NCBI GenBank assembly: GCA_017557925.1
Contig: JAFYWO010000139.1
Coordinates: 1 to 5,500, forward strand
Source: Alphaproteobacteria bacterium
GTDB lineage: Bacteria > Pseudomonadota > Alphaproteobacteria > RF32 > CAG-239
DNA length: 5,500 nt
Direction: 5' to 3'
The notes under the pieces were generated by a model, which was not told the DNA's origin, did not search any database, and was given only the letters and a program-made list of their open reading frames with translations. The translations under genes were made by a program, and so were the position numbers. The stretch's first letter is position 1. Every line of letters starts with the position of its first letter. Of the stretch, positions 5,430-5,500 are shown piece by piece.

Positions 5430-5482
5430 ATGAAAAAGGCCACCTCTCGGTGACCTTTTTGATTGGAGCGGGTGAAGGGATT
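5430..5482. repeat. Direct repeat copy 2: native terminator plus tRNA-Gly 3' end
   Basis: This is the partner of 5254-5306. Here the tRNA sequence continues intact beyond the repeat, so this is the original copy. Confidence 0.85.
5433..5457 (-). terminator. Intrinsic terminator of tRNA-Gly
   Basis: The nine-pair stem, GAGA loop and five-U tail are the same as the copy at 5257-5281. It begins six bases after the tRNA CCA end. On the plus strand it is followed by TTTTT, so it might also stop plus-strand transcripts, with one C-A mismatch in the stem. Confidence 0.88.
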
Positions 5483-5500
5483 CGAACCCTCGACATCAAC
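5464..5500 (-). tRNA. tRNA-Gly, 3' part; 5' part lies beyond the window
   Basis: Read on the minus strand, the visible part is the end of the anticodon stem (GTTG), a five-base variable loop (ATGTC), the T stem GAGGG/CCCTT with loop TTCGAAT, the acceptor strand CACCCGC, discriminator U and an encoded CCA. The missing 5' acceptor strand must therefore be GCGGGTG, which with a U discriminator is typical of tRNA-Gly. The anticodon is not visible. The stem end GTTG would suit the GCC isoacceptor, but that is a guess. Confidence 0.85.

Noticed and set aside
5282..5432. tmRNA, including the permuted alphaproteobacterial form
   Set aside because: No tag-peptide frame ending in alanines was found, and the segment is too short for either piece plus its pseudoknots.
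5254..5500. CRISPR array
   Set aside because: There are only two repeat copies at 176-bp spacing, and they are explained by a terminator and a tRNA end.

Overview
The window is AT-rich (GC by eye around one third, with long A and T runs between genes) and looks like chromosome of a low-GC bacterium. The best taxonomic hint is a strong promoter and leader at the left edge that resemble, from memory, rRNA operon promoters of Alphaproteobacteria. A tRNA-Gly 3' part at the right edge fits but does not decide the matter. I call a low-GC alphaproteobacterium with moderate to low confidence.

Every confident gene lies on the minus strand, so the natural reading is from right to left. Region 5464-5500 is the 3' part of a tRNA-Gly gene, followed by an intrinsic terminator. 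Region 5254-5432 is unusual: the terminator and the last part of the tRNA are repeated exactly 176 bp away, and between the copies sits a GC-rich segment of about 130 bp that can fold as a closed, multi-armed structure. Region 5089-5253 is AT-rich. It holds a short plus-strand reading frame that looks like the tail of a lost gene, and a possible plus-strand promoter. Next comes a good promoter (5060-5088) driving an unrecognised 244-residue protein (4284-5018), closed by a strong terminator (4243-4275).

Region 1981-4167 is a two-gene operon of tandemly duplicated PilT/DotB-type secretion ATPases. The downstream copy keeps all the catalytic motifs. The upstream copy keeps the Walker A lysine and Walker B glutamate, but has lost the His-box histidine and altered the Walker B surroundings, so the two may form a mixed ring or a regulator/motor pair. 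No other pilus or secretion gene is visible here, so their partners must be encoded elsewhere. Region 1679-1980 is non-coding with a palindrome and a stable hairpin. Region 404-1678 is a stand-alone YegD-type Hsp70 that has the ATPase domain but no room for a DnaK-type peptide-binding domain. Region 1-403 holds A/T tracts, a consensus promoter and a structured leader reading out of the window, probably toward a 16S rRNA gene.

The most interesting points are the structured, tRNA-flanked repeat unit at the right end and the functionally asymmetric ATPase pair.
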